A DNA stretch of 42,455 nucleotides. It comes from Mnemiopsis leidyi (lineage: Eukaryota > Ctenophora > Tentaculata > Lobata > Bolinopsidae). The notes under the pieces are model-generated. The model saw only the letters and a program-made list of their open reading frames with translations, ran no database searches and was not told where the DNA came from. Positions within the stretch are counted from its first letter, which is position 1, and the number at the start of each line of letters is the position of its first letter. The stretch spans positions 199,348 to 241,802 of the forward strand of contig JH153500.1 in assembly GCA_000226015.1 (NCBI GenBank), given 5' to 3'. A program made the position numbers and the translations under genes. Positions 1-12,400 of this stretch are shown here, piece after piece.

Positions 1-193
1 TAGTTAAGTTATTTGAATAATGTTCCAGCTGAATAGTCCGGAACCCCGAACCTATTTCTTGGTCTTGACTTTTCTGCGAGCTTGACTCCTTGAGAAACTC
101 AAGATCTAGCTATGTTGGATGTGCAGATGGGCCGAAGTTCATTACATGCTGTAGATAGTGTAGATTACCAGTTTAAAATTTTTGAAACTGCAG

Positions 194-403
194 ACCCATT
201 CTCAGATGCAAGTGACGACCTTGAAGCAGAGCCGAGATGACACATTGCAGAAGTTGAAGAAAGCGCAGCAGAACTACGAGCTGCTGAACAAGTCCCTGAC
301 AAAGCAAGCTGCGGGTTGGGTCCAGGAGAGACTGGATGAGAGAGCGGTAGACAGGACGAACAGGATGAAGAGACTATTTCCTAGCGTCAACACTGCCGCT
401 TAG
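194..403 (+). CDS. 3' terminal exon of an unrecognised coiled-coil gene
   Basis: An open frame runs from an acceptor-like site (T-rich tract, then CAG at 191-193) to a TAG stop at 401-403. The roughly 69 residues are highly charged and rich in K, E, Q and L with heptad-like spacing, so a helical coiled coil is likely; the end is basic (around RTNRMKRLF) and finishes SVNTAA. An alternative acceptor lies 12 bases downstream (CAG at 203-205), in the same frame. No upstream exon is identified in the first 190 bases, so the rest of the gene lies left of the window. I do not recognise the family. A possible poly(A) signal, AATAAA at 1118-1123, is far downstream. Chance coding is possible, but composition and clean termination favour a real exon. 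Confidence 0.45.
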   Translation, partial: THSQMQVTTLKQSRDDTLQKLKKAQQNYELLNKSLTKQAAGWVQERLDERAVDRTNRMKRLFPSVNTAA

Positions 404-2718
404 CTTTTGTTGGGGCTGTCTTTTGTTTTTAATAAGTTGTTGAAGCCGCAGAGCTTGTTGAGAGCTTATGTTGCAGTTGGAAATTTATGAGGCTTGTTTT
501 GTTAAAGTTGGTTTTGTTAAAGTTGGACTAATCATGATGAGTTGAACGTTTGATATTTGTGACAGTGTGACACTTTATACTGTGCAAAGTTGGTGTACAG
601 CATATGTTAAATTCAAGTTTAAATTTGAGATGAAAGTTTCGATAATTGAGAAATTCTATTTCTCATGAATAACTCACTTAAGCCTTAGATAAGTTTCAAG
701 ATCTATTACCAAATCAAGCTATGTAATTCTTTCATCTTCATGTTTTTCTCTTTCATGATACAATGATACTCAAGTGTTTTAACGTTGACCGCTCTAATAG
801 GGAAAGAGGTGCAGTCCAAGCTATGATGCAAATACCAACTTACGCTACGATTATGGTCCGATCATTGCTCTTTATCATAGCACTGGCAAGCGCGACTAAG
901 AAAACATCATGAAAACCATATTAATCTTACCTTGATCTCTTTGATGTTTGCTGTCTTGGGTTAAGTAGTGACACAGAGTTCAGAAATTAGGCTGGTTGCC
1001 GAGCCTCTCCCAAAACTTAACAAAGATAATCTTGGCAGTAGTCATTGGTAGTCTGTAGCTTTAGCTACAACTACAAGTCATAATCTACTTCTAGTGGTAT
1101 TCTGAGCGGCTTTTGCCAATAAAATTGACAATTGCGGTTGTAAAATTGGCGATATTAGCCAATTTTGGAGTACAACTAACGATCACTCTCCAATACTTTG
1201 CATCTCGATTATCTCAGACGGACTTAACTAAAACTATACTAGTTTATTACTAGCAATCGTTCCCCCTGTTCCTCGACTTTCCACACATTTGACCGATGTA
1301 ACGTTCACATAGCGACGTAGCGGAAATCCATATACCGGGGATAACGACCAGATTTAGGCTCGGACTTGGTTCTAAACGGCGGTGTAAATGCAGTCGGACG
1401 TCCAATAGCATAATCCCACTCTGTATTCTCGCTGATTTAGTAAAGATCAAGCTGCTGATGCAAGGGGAGTTTCTTTTGTGCCTGGCCCTGCGTCGGATCG
1501 CCATCGATCTAGCTATTCTGTAATAAGCAGTCAAGCTTTATTGCTAAGTGCAGATCGTACTTAGTGCTACTTTTTATTGACAACTCTGACTTTCCGTGCT
1601 AGTTACCAAGTGCATTTAGATGCCTGATGCATACCATAGATGCAATTTCCGAATGAAGGCAGATCCAGAAATAACAATATATTTGCCTGCAGCCAAGTGT
1701 ACGCAAGCAAGGGCCGCGGTTACATGCCGTGAGGGGAATCTTCGGCGACATCACGTCTTCTTGTGTGACCTTGAAGTTTAGATGGTGTACGCTGACATCA
1801 ACAATCTCTTCCATTTAAAGCTGATGTCCAGTCATCTTCAGATTCATGTTTCTTAATTCCTTAACGTATAATAATAAGCTCATTTATAAGCCAAAAAGGG
1901 TTGTGTAACAATTCTGTCAGATATGGTTTAGATATCAGAATCTTTAAGAGTGTCTATAATTCCGTTCTCCAATAATAATATGGCAATATTGATTGTCTAT
2001 CCTCAACAATAGCAGCACTCACCCAGATGCATTCATGAAGCACGTACCCTTACAATACATCACAATACAGCTTGTAAATCTTTCTTTATTGTGTGATCAA
2101 ACATGTACACTTACGATGTACTGATGTACAGTTATGTACTTCATCAACAGTATTCTGGTGATGCGATCGTATAGAGGTTTGCCAAACTTAGACTTTCTTT
2201 ACAGAGTGTTGAGTCAGTGGTGGAGTCAGTGCTGACTCCGTGCCCTGATTTTGCCCCGAATTTCAGCGGTTACACTTAATAATTATGTCATTTACTCTCT
2301 GTAAGTCGTATACCGCTTAGTCAGTCTGTTTCTCGTGTTTATCGTTTACTATTCTGGTACCCAGCAATTAATACCAACAATTCATCTAAGAGTCTGTACT
2401 CCAGATTTGCTGCTCTGTAATTTCCACCTGTTGGTACCGCTTTCGGTACACTTTAACTTTAAGTTTATGAGCGTTTAAAAGAAAAATCGGCTCTCTTTCA
2501 TGTCAGAGGGTCTTATATTTGCACAGAAAATTGAACGTGTGCACGGTTTGCAGATGACGATTTGTTGCAGTTTTTGAAAGAGGTTTAGCAATTCAAGCAA
2601 CAGCTACATCAATATTTTTACTTAAAGTTGAACAATAAATCAATCGAAAATTGCTTATGCAAAAACTTAATGAATATATGCTTTGATGAAATAAATGTTT
2701 ATAGAGTGACAGAAGAAA
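404..2718. other. Intergenic stretch, no gene recognised
   Basis: This covers the 3' flank of the coiled-coil gene and the upstream region of the fatty-acid transporter. Minus-strand open frames at 1250-1534 and 1599-1814 have no recognisable domain, biased composition or splice context and look accidental. AATAAA occurs at 1118-1123. No tRNA, array or mobile element is seen. Confidence 0.5.
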
Positions 2719-5700
2719 ATGCTTAGCGCAGCCCTATCACTCTTGATAGCAGTACCTTCTATACTGCTCACCACCATAGTCTCCACCCTCTACTTTCACT
2801 ACGGCATTGATGGTTGGGAGGATCTGGTACGCGAACTGAAGATCCTCAAGTTCAAATTCGACTTTCTCTGGTCTCAGAGATCGATCCAAAGGAGGAACAT
2901 GAACTATATGAAGATTTGGAGAAATTCCGTGGTAAAGAATGGTGATCAAGTTTTCTTGGAAAAGGGAAAATTGTCTTATACTTACAATCAGGTAAGTGAG
3001 ACTGTGAGAAGTATTAAGCCATTTGTAAATATTTATCAAAATGGAGCTAAATTAACAATTAAGAATTTGTGAATTGCATCTCTGGAATGAAACCGGGCTA
3101 CCGGGGTTTATCATCCTCATATAATCTACAACCTCTCTAACATAAACGTGCAAAGGTGGACGAACTGAGTGACTGTGTGGGCAAGTTCCTGTTCGAGAAG
3201 GGAGTTACAGAGAAAAGTACAGTTGGTATCCTTATGACTAACAGTGTCGAGTTTGTTGTCTGCTGGCTTGCTATCATTAAACTCGGTGCTAGACCTGCTC
3301 TCTTCAACACCAACCTCATGTCAGGTATAGTCACACCAACCTCAGGTATAGTCACACCAACCTCAGGTATACTCACAACAACCTCAAGTGGTCACGTGAT
3401 ATGAGGAAGCTGCGAGTTTCGGGCATATCTTTTTGATATGTAATGAATGACATTATAGTCAGGGTTACAGTGACGAAAAAAGATACATTAAAATCCAGGC
3501 ACAACTCGTGAGATCAATGTCTATTGTCCATTGCTCTTTGAACACCGTCATACCAGTACCAGTTGAAGAATAAACAAAAAACTCTAGAAACTAGCTGGCA
3601 AACTTAAAATACTATCATCCCAGAGGAAATTCGCTGATACACTGCCTTCGAGCTTTAGACGATTGTAACTTCCTCCTGATAAATCCAGAAGCGAAGCGAC
3701 AACTGGACAAGGAAATACCCATCGACTACAAGTTGCTCAGAATCACCCCATATATCATGGACTTCAGAGCTAAGGATGGCGGATCAGGGAATATATTCGG
3801 GGAGAACGCCCTGAGTGTCATGAGATTGATAACGGATGAAGAGCACTCGGGAAAGTGGTGTGGAGATAGGAAAGGTGAGTTTAGTTTTATAGTAGTATAA
3901 CAATTTTATAGTAGTATGACATTAAGCACGTGTATAACTGTTGGCATGGGTACTGCTGGCTAGCGCACATGGCCACTAATAGTACTACTACTAGACTATG
4001 TCCCTGTGGTCGAAACTGAAAATGTCTTAGCAAAGAAAACATTAGCTTTCATTTATATAAGGTATAGGGAATAGGTGTTGCATGGAAACTTAGATTGGAC
4101 CTTTCCTTGCTTATTGCAGTCCACTTTTTATACTTTTTATAAGAAACTAAGAAAGCTAAACTACAGATTGGTTGGGCGATCCAGTGGATATTGAAGAGAA
4201 AAATTAGACTTGTTACCGATCTGAACATATTGGATATTTTCTGGTGTCACAATTCTCATTTCAGAGTACGATGCAATAGTTGGGTACCTCTTTACTAGTG
4301 GAACAACTGGATTTCCTAAAGCTGTCCCTTTTGCGTTTAACCGACTGTGGTCTGTACTACAAGTAGCTCTCATAAAAAGGTTTGTCTTTGGTCATAAGAT
4401 GAAATTTTCCTTATTTTCTGATCACTATGCAAAGAAATATGGTGAACATTAGAAGACAAACTTTACTTACTGCAATCCTTGCATTGTTTGGAGAAATTTC
4501 ACATGACCTTTGCTTTGGAAACAATCACGATTTAATTCCATATCATTTCAGATACAATATAACTAAAGAGGATAGTATCTACTCAGCTCTGCCATTGTAT
4601 CACTCCACCGCTCTCTGTATTGGCCTTCACATAGCTCTACTGGTGAGTACCTCTTGTTATAATCTCAAAATATATTTGTTGTGTTTTTTAGATATTGTCT
4701 TCCTTGAAGGTGGAAAAGAAATATGAATAGCTTAAATATGATACAGACTAATGCAGACAGACTAATGTTAAGAAACGGACTAATGCAGACAGAATAATGT
4801 TAAGACACGGACCAATGCTGACGGACTAATGCTGTCGCTGTCAGACTAATTTCAAGATTTTAGAACGATCCCATCAATTTTTGATCTCCTCGCAGACTTT
4901 TAAATCATGTTTTCTAGACTGAACCCAGGTTTATGTAATTTGGAAAGTTTGGCGAAGCTTCTGCTAGAAACCTAATAGAGCCCTCAGTATCTTATCATGA
5001 CCAGCTCACATATTTTGCAAACATTTTACTAATTTTGCATTCTATTTCTTTTTGCGAAACAAAAGATGAAATAGCAAAGCTTCATCCTGGAAGGTCTTAA
5101 ACCGTGGTCGCAGATTCAGGGAACCAAGCACCAAGGTTATCTGGTTATAGCTAGATAGTTAGACCAAAGGAGATTGTATAAGTATAACTATGAATATTTT
5201 CGGTCTACCACATGAGAACTTTACAAAAACATAGTCTGTATATATTGAAGTTAGCATAGCTTGTTATGATTCATCAGGTCTTCCGTCAGGGATTGAAAGC
5301 GGGTATACTTGGTTCTTTGTGTGATCCTGACCATTTACAAAGCTCGTTTATAGGGAGTAAAACTATTACTACTTTCTATTTAACTGCTTTGCTGGGCGGC
5401 TAAGTAACTACAAAATTTCAGAGCGGATGTCGCTTTATTATAAAAGACAAGTTCTCCGTCCAGTCGTTTTGGAACGACATACGAACGCACAAAGCTACAA
5501 TTTTCCTTTACGTAGGGGAAATGTGCAGATTTCTACTGAACAGGAAAACCACCTATCTTCCAAAAGTCGAGTATGACACTCGGCTGTGTATAGGGAACGG
5601 GATGGGGAAAGATATCTACACTTCTTTCGAGAAAACCTTCAAAATTCCACAAATAGCAGAATTTTATGGACAGACTGAATGTTTTGCCTTTCTTGGGTCA

Positions 5701-8147
5701 GTGCTACAAAAACCAGGATCTTTGGGATACATCCCAAAGATAAAACTGGGACCTCATCCATACAGGTAAATATGTAAATTTTAATAGAAAATCTGCTTCA
5801 GATGCCCAACGCAATATAGAAATATAATGACGAATGTGGCATCAAAAAGCATGTTATCGTTTAAAAGGGTCATAAGCGGCTCAGTATAATATGTAAGCAA
5901 GCAGCGGCTCATAACCGGCTTACTGTGATAAACAGAGGACGTTTTACAATTACAGGGCCCATTGCGCGCCGACAGGATCCACTGCGCGATTTACTTTTAC
6001 GCACACTTTTTATATGCCGGCGTGCAATCTGTCCGATTTAAACGTTCTATGTTGCTCACAGGAATATGATTATAGCCGGCTTTTTGCTGATTGGTTATCA
6101 TTTATCTACCAAATGGCCCCCAACAGATATTGTATAAAAAAAGAAACGTGCTTTAAGATATTAATATACCCGCATCTGCGCTATATATATTTATAAAGAA
6201 AGTACTACTTCTGTAGCAGCGTACAAATAAAACACATGATGTGATGGGCATTTAGTCAATTTTCTTTGCCATCCTGTTAATGATAAAAGTAAACAAAGAT
6301 ATGTTCAATTTAGCGCCGACATCGCCTCCGTAGCTCAGTGGTTAGAGCACTGGTCTTGTAAACCAGGGGTCACGAGTTCAATTCTCGTCGGGGGCTACAT
6401 GGAATTATCACATTTTGTTGTGCACTCCTTACTTTATTATTTCTAATGGGTAAACAGACTGACCAGCGTTTTGGTGAACATAACGGCTGCGGTAGAAGAT
6501 TTTTCTGTACCCTGATTAACAAAACTTATGAAAAATAACTTTTGGAACACATTCCGTGATCCTTAAAATGTCCACCTACAGGGTAATACAGTGTGACACT
6601 GAAACGTTACAACCGATTCGAGATTACAAAACGGGTCTCTGTAAGCTGTGTAACATGAACGAAGCAGGACTGCTTATTGTTAGAGTTGGGAACTTTGGAA
6701 AAAGTAAGACAGTGTATCAGAGATATGTTTAAACATATGGTGACGCTAAGGGTTCATTATAAGATTATGTAACAATTCATTACCGAACATCATGTTTACA
6801 TTGAGAAAAACAAATTCCCCAAACTACGTTTCCACGCAAAACAATCTACACGTGTACTTTCAGAAGCGATATACCACAAAAACAACAAGGACGTCAGGTT
6901 CCTGACTGACGTGGAAAAGGAAGGAGATGAGTTTGTCAACACGGGAGATATGGTAGAGATCGGAAGTGACAGGTCTTACTACTTTGTCGACAGACTGGGA
7001 GATACTTTCAGGTTGTGTAGGACTATTGTTTTAATGATGAGGGTTTAGTGTGATGTTATAGGTCCAACAAAAGGGGGGCCGAGAAATCCAGATAGGAGGC
7101 CGGCTTTTCAGTTAGTTGAGATGGTGCAATTGTGCAAGTATGAACAGATTCATCTTGTTTTAGAATACTAAATGAAGAATAACTTTATGACTTTGGTTAG
7201 ACATTCAGGGTGTTCGAAACCAACAACAGCTCAACAGAAACACTTTATAGATTTAACCAACATCAATTAATATCCTTAGGTGGAAAGGTGAAAACGTATC
7301 GACCCAAGAGGTGGCCTTCTGCATCAACAAAATTCCAAAAGTCAACGAAACTTGTGTTTATGGAGTGACAGTGCCCGGTAAGTCACACAGGCACATGCTG
7401 ACATGCACAACTAACAGTGTCTCATCAAAACTAACAGTGTTTTATCACAACTAACGGTTTCATCCCAACTGACAGTTTAAAAGCGAAGAGAAAACAGTGT
7501 CTACTAAATTTTTATATTTTTGACAATTTCGATAAAAATCAAAAAATTGAAAGACGACCTTCCATCAGGACACAGTGGAAGAGCTGGGATGGCGGCCATT
7601 GTCGTTGACTCCGAAGAAGAATTTCCCCTTTCTGAACTCTATTCCACATTATCAGAAAACTTACCCAGATACGCAGTTCCAATTTTTGTCAGGTTAGCAA
7701 CATCTTATTTCCCTTATATAACACTACATGTATTTCACTATGGTGGATAGTGGCAAACCATTAATTATAGGAAATACTTGATACAAATCAAATTTGTAAA
7801 CATTTGACCACGGCATTTAAACTATAAGTTGTAAATCTGTGTCCTGTGACTACTGCATTTAAACTAAGTTTTTAATCTGCATTTAAACTAAGTTGTAAAC
7901 ATGTGACTACTGCATTTAAACTATGTTGTAAATCTGTGACTACAGTTCTATCCCTTCCAGGATGGTACACTCTCTAGAAACCACAGCTACGTACAAGTAC
8001 AAGACAAACCAGCTGAAACAGGACGGTTACGATACGAGTGTAGTGTCCGGGAACCTTTACCTTGTTAACCACAGCGAGAAAACATATGAAGTAATGACTG
8101 ATGAAGTTTGTGCGCAGATTAAAAAGGGGGAAATGAAGTTGAAGTGA
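2719..8147 (+). CDS. SLC27A: Long-chain fatty-acid transport protein / very-long-chain acyl-CoA synthetase (SLC27A family), 11 exons
   Basis: Exons with matching phases: 2719-2991, 3156-3324, 3626-3874, 4265-4379, 4552-4642, 5422-5765, 6582-6703, 6864-7011, 7280-7377, 7569-7692, 7961-8147. Joined they give 1920 nt, 639 residues, the usual FATP length. Residues 1-25 form an N-terminal hydrophobic segment (LLIAVPSILLTTIV) expected to anchor the protein in membrane. The AMP-binding P-loop is TSGTTGFPK (241-249); PLYHS, IPQIAEFYGQTE and the FATP signature GDTFRWKGEN (500-509) follow. The family activates long-chain fatty acids to acyl-CoA with ATP, which drives uptake at plasma membrane or ER. 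Exons 2 and 11 start at non-ATG codons, so they must be spliced. The ATG at 2719 is the first in frame before the hydrophobic segment. Oddity: the exon 2 donor is triplicated by a 21-nt repeat. Paralogue (FATP1/4 type or other) cannot be set by eye. Confidence 0.95.
3322..3384 (+). repeat. Three tandem 21-nt copies, each carrying a splice donor
   Basis: Copies at 3322-3342, 3343-3363 and 3364-3384 each begin CAG followed by GTATAG or GTATAC. The first donor (GT at 3325) is the exon 2 boundary of the fatty-acid transporter; the others (GT at 3346 and 3367) are exact 21-nt shifts. The frame stays open through all three, so use of donor 2 or 3 would add 7 or 14 residues (GIVTPTS-like) without frameshift. 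Confidence 0.85.
4744..4850 (+). repeat. Degenerate short repeats in transporter intron 5
   Basis: The motif GACTAATG or a near variant recurs about seven times at irregular spacing, mixed with GCAGACAG and GTTAAGA blocks. It lies wholly inside the intron between exons 5 and 6. No coding signal is seen. Confidence 0.6.
6324..6396 (+). tRNA. tRNA-Thr (anticodon UGU)
   Basis: The 73-nt sequence folds as a cloverleaf. Acceptor arm GCCTCCG (6324-6330) pairs with CGGGGGC (6389-6395) with one G-U; D stem GCTC/GAGC (6333-6336/6345-6348); anticodon stem CTGGT/ACCAG (6350-6354/6362-6366) with loop CTTGTAA, giving anticodon TGT at 6356-6358; T stem ACGAG/CTCGT (6372-6376/6384-6388) with loop TTCAATT; discriminator U. 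The A box is intact; the B box matches GTTCRANTC. It has no intron and no encoded CCA. It sits in intron 6 of the fatty-acid transporter on the same strand, with its own internal pol III promoter. Confidence 0.95.
7407..7475 (+). repeat. About four degenerate ~20-nt repeats in transporter intron 9
   Basis: Units of the type ACAACTAACAGTGTCTCATC recur head to tail with substitutions and small deletions between exon 9 and exon 10. Only a simple minisatellite is visible. Confidence 0.6.
7803..7945 (+). repeat. About four degenerate repeats in transporter intron 10
   Basis: Blocks of the type GCATTTAAACTAAGTTGTAA followed by ATCTGTGACTACT recur with gaps just upstream of the last exon (acceptor CAG at 7958-7960). 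It is intronic minisatellite sequence. Confidence 0.65.
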
Positions 8148-8345
8148 TTTGAGGGATTGTTAAGTAAATGTATATATTCCTGATGTGCTGTGACTGTTTT
8201 AAAATTTTTGTCTGACACATGACATGTTTGGAACAGTTACACTTTCATTGTGTCGTTCGCGGAGGCAATGAAACGAGCTAAAATAATTGTAGAAAATAGA
8301 AATATTTTCCTCATCCTCAGCTACATAGACATTGTCACTAAAATT

Positions 8346-8351
8346 AATAAA
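8346..8351 (+). terminator. Poly(A) signal AATAAA, transporter gene
   Basis: A canonical AATAAA lies about 200 nt after the TGA stop of the fatty-acid transporter and before the next gene, a normal distance for a 3' UTR. Confidence 0.6.
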
Positions 8352-8375
8352 CATGACATGTTTATATATAAATTT

Positions 8376-8406
8376 AAATAGACTTGTAAATAGTACAAGT
8401 CTATTT
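8376..8406. other. Perfect 13-bp-arm hairpin after the transporter gene
   Basis: AAATAGACTTGTA (8376-8388) is perfectly inverted at 8394-8406 around a 5-nt loop. It starts 25 nt after the poly(A) signal. It could mark transcription end or be a transposon remnant. The stem is too short for a typical miRNA precursor. Confidence 0.7.
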
Positions 8407-9394
8407 GACTTTAATCTCAGAGAGCCAAATATTGTACAATTATATCGATGTTCTGACTTTGTCAGTATTCACTTTTGCTAATTACTATATTATGGTTATC
8501 CAGTAATTATATAAAGGTAACATATACATGACGCTAGCTATGGGTTATAATCTCCGCGTATAATCATTAATCAAATCGCGAACGACTAGCAGTATCACTG
8601 ATTGCAAATAATTTCTGAGTTTCAAAGCGAGTTTTTATTATCTTGAAATGCGAAGCGGAGTCAAACTTCATTAAAATTTCATATCTTCATAGTTCGAAAT
8701 ATGTATCTGTTTGAATGAATTTTGCAATATATCGGTTCTTAAAGCTCCTTCGTTTTGTCATTTGTGACAACTTTTTTTTCTGACACGAACATGCATCAGT
8801 AATATTATAATATTGGCAAACTCTGCAAACGCTATGTGCTTTCTCAAAGGCTAACAAACATCACACTTATATGACAGTTCAGTATACCGGGAGATCAATG
8901 ACAACAGTAGAAGGACGCCTGCCCCGCCAACATTCATGTTTGCTGCACCATCGGATTAGGAAGTCCATATTGCTTTGTGCTGACTTATCCTTATCAGTAT
9001 ACACATTGCAATAAATATGGCTACACTTTTGTAAAATGCTGGGTCACGTATCTGTTTTGCTGCTTTTATGTATAAAGCCGAGGCATCCTTTATTCCTTTG
9101 TCAGAACAGTTTTTGAATCGTTTATAACCAACCAATTGCAACAACAGGATGTATATAATATATATCGTTTCACACGGCCTTAACATTTTTAGTGTTGCTG
9201 ACTTACATTTCTTTACTTAAACTTACAGTACATTTATTTTGCATTCAAAACAAGGAAACATCAAATTTTGCTGGTTTTTAGCCAGAATACCTAATCATTC
9301 AGACTCTAGAGTTTACAGAATTCATTTCAAATCTCTTCTCAGTTGGCTAGAACAGCCATGAGGGTGCAATTACAAAAGTTTAACAATCATTGAC
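8407..9394. other. Intergenic spacer upstream of the multi-Ig gene
   Basis: AT-rich DNA between the transporter 3' end and the multi-Ig start codon. It should hold the promoter and 5' UTR of the latter, but no clear TATA box or initiator can be assigned. A minus-strand frame (8956-9186) has no recognisable features. Confidence 0.5.
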
Positions 9395-9470
9395 ATGTCA
9401 GTGTCGAAATATCGAACTTTCGCCCTAATAATCCTACTCCAGTTACTCTACAGAGGCCATGGTAACTCAA
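9395..9470 (+). CDS. Exon 1 of the multi-Ig gene: signal peptide
   Basis: ATG at 9395 opens 25 codons plus one base: a short basic start (MSVSKYR), a hydrophobic core (TFALIILLQLLY) and a polar end (RGHGNS), then donor GTAAGA at 9471. This is a classic cleavable signal peptide. Its phase 1 end matches every downstream acceptor of the cassette array. It is too short to stand out in an ORF list but is required, since no cassette exon has its own start. Confidence 0.85.
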
Positions 9471-12400
9471 GTAAGATCAAGATTTCAACAACAAATTTTT
9501 CTTTCCTTTTGGTACGTTATTATACAGCCATGAGCTAGCCAATTAAGCCGGCTAAGTCTGGCAGCCTGCCGATTAAAATAACCGGTATAGCACTTGTTTA
9601 TTTCACTGGAATATATTTATTAAGCCAATAGAGTGCCTTAAGATCAAGATTAACTTGTATCACAGCACTGAACGGAATCAGTCGGACTAGTATGCCCGGT
9701 CTACGAGGAAGGGTAGATTGTCAACTCAAGAATATTCAGACTCAACCAAACCAGTATGTTTGGAAACTTGGGGATCAGGTCTTACAAACTGGAACAGACT
9801 ACACTGTCCAAGTTAACGCCATGTTTTTCGGATCTCAGACCACTATCTTGTACATAGAAAGTTCTCCTGCTGTGGATACAAGCTATACTTGTATAGCTGA
9901 CTGGGGAAGTGGCACAACTGTCTCTACCACCGCTCTTCTTGATATCATCAGTTGGTTCTTTAGCAATGTCTTGTTTCAAATAAAATTGCGGAGATACTTG
10001 ATAGGTTTTAATATACGGATGCAAAAATGATTTAAAATAAAGTTAGGGTTACAAAAAATCAAAGACCCTAAGGCATCATTTCGTTCATATAATCAATATT
10101 CAAATTGGTTGATGTGTTGATTTGATAAGTCTTTAACCTAGGTATCACTCCAACCAATATTGTTCTGGAGGAAGGTCAGACAGCAAGCAATGTGGTCTTA
10201 TCTTGTGTGGTGTCTGGATGGACAACAGAACTCAACAAGTGTAACCAAGTATCTTGGGTAGACATTGGACAAAACTACTCTCCAGCTCCTGTCTATACTG
10301 ACAATTATAAAGCTGAACTCACAATCACTACTTCTACAGTTGATCAGACATTTACATGCAGATGTGCTCGATCTGTGGTAGACAACATTGATGTACCAGT
10401 TTATCTGGATTTTGTAGGTATGACGTTTTCGCTTTGATAAAAATGGACATTTAGGTTGTTGGTCAGAAATAAGTTTACGATGTTAAAAGTCTCTAGACAA
10501 AACTGATTAACGATTGACATCTAAATTGGAAACGAAAATTCATTTGCTGCAAGCCCTTACAATTTCATCAAGCTACTCAGGCGAATTTCTTAAGGGGGCA
10601 TACTGCCGCATATTTGGCATAAATTGGATGCGTTCCTGACTGAGATCGATACTACAAGAGCGCGAATCACAATTATTGATCTTCAGATGTGACACTTGAA
10701 GACAGAAATGCAGTTATGAATGAAGATGTACTTCTAACCTGCAGTATAACACAACTGATAAATACAGTCTCTGTCCAATGGAGAGACTCCAGTGGGGAAG
10801 TTATCGACAAGGATAGTGATTATTCTGTCAATCAAGGCACCAAAGATGAAAGTGGAAACCAATACTCAACTCTGCAAATATCAACATCAAAACTGCAGAC
10901 TCTTGGTTCAACATCAGTGACTTACACTTGTCAAGTTTTATCTGGGGATCAAACAGTCGCAGTTACAAAAACAATGACTCTGACCCTCCATAACTTTGGT
11001 AAGAAATTTAAGATAAGCAACTATAACCATTGTCATCATTGCAACTATATTTCGAAGTAATAATAATCACCCGAAAGAAAATTCTGTTAAATTTTATGCA
11101 TCTTTAAATGGCACGATGATGATTCGGTAAGACAATCAAATTTAGCTAAATGATTCCATTGACAAAAGTCGCAAATAGGAGGAGTTTCCCGAACTAGTGT
11201 AGAAGGGATGCGGGGAAGGGTAGATTGTCAACTCAAGAATATAAAGACTGCACCAAACCAATATGTTTGGAAACTTGGGGATCAGGTCTTACAAACTGGA
11301 ACAGATTACACAGTCCAAGTTAACGCCATGTTTTTCGGATCTCAGACCACTATCTTGTACATAGAAAGTTCTCCTGCTGTGGATACAAGCTATACTTGTA
11401 TAGCTGACTGGGGAGGAGACAAATCTGTATCTACCACCGCTCTTCTCGATATCATCAGTAGGTTCTTTATCAATGTCTTGTCTCAAATAAAATTTCGGAG
11501 ATATTTGATGGGTTTTGATATACGGATGCATAATGAATTTAAAAAGAAAGTTAGGGTTACAAAGACTACAAAAACCCTTAGGCATCATTTCGAACATGTG
11601 ATCAAGAAACAAATTGGTCGATGAGTTGATCTGATCAGTCTTTAACGTAGGTATCACTCCAACCAATATTGTCCTGGAGGAAGGTCAGACAGCAAGCAAT
11701 GTAGTCTTATCTTGTGTAGTGTCTGGATGGACAACAGAACTCAACAAGTGTAACCAAGTATCTTGGGTAGACATTGGACAAGATTACTCTCCAGCTCCTG
11801 TCTATACTGAAAATTATAAAGCTGAACTCACAATCACTACTTCTACAGCTGATCAGACTTTTACATGCAGATGTGCTCGATCTGTGGTAGACAACATTGA
11901 TATACCAGTTTATCTGGATTTTCTAGGTATGACGTTTTCGCTTTGATAAAGATGGCTATAAAGGTTGTTGGTCAGAAATAAGTTTACGATTTTGAAAGTC
12001 TCTAGACAAAACTGATTAATGATTGGCATCTAAATTGGAAACGAAGATTCATTTGCAACTGTCTCAACTGCAAGCCCTTACAATTTCATCAAGCTACTCA
12101 GGCGAATTTCTTAAGGGGGCATACTGCCGCATATTTGGCATAAATTGGTCACGTTCCTGACTGAGATCGATACTACAAGAGCGTGAATCACAATTATTGA
12201 TCTTCAGATGTGACACTGGAAGACAGACATGCAGTTATGAATGAAGATGTACTTCTAACCTGCAGTATAACACAACTGCTTAATACAGTCTTTGTTCGAT
12301 GGAGAGACTCGAGTGGGCAAGTTATCGACAATGATAGTGATTATACTGTCAATCAGGGCACGAAAGATGAAAATGGAAACCAATACTCAACTCTACAAAT

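Noticed and set aside
1250-1814. Minus-strand frames of 94 and 71 residues
   Set aside because: No recognisable domain, no splice context and composition like random DNA.
4427-4726. A 99-residue frame as a separate start
   Set aside because: Only its middle (4552-4642) is coding, as exon 5 of the fatty-acid transporter; the rest is intron on both sides.
9692-11624. Open frames running past the A1 and A2 exons into introns
   Set aside because: The extra residues are basic, lack domain features and are shared only because the two introns are duplicates. Splice sites at the expected place explain the boundary better.
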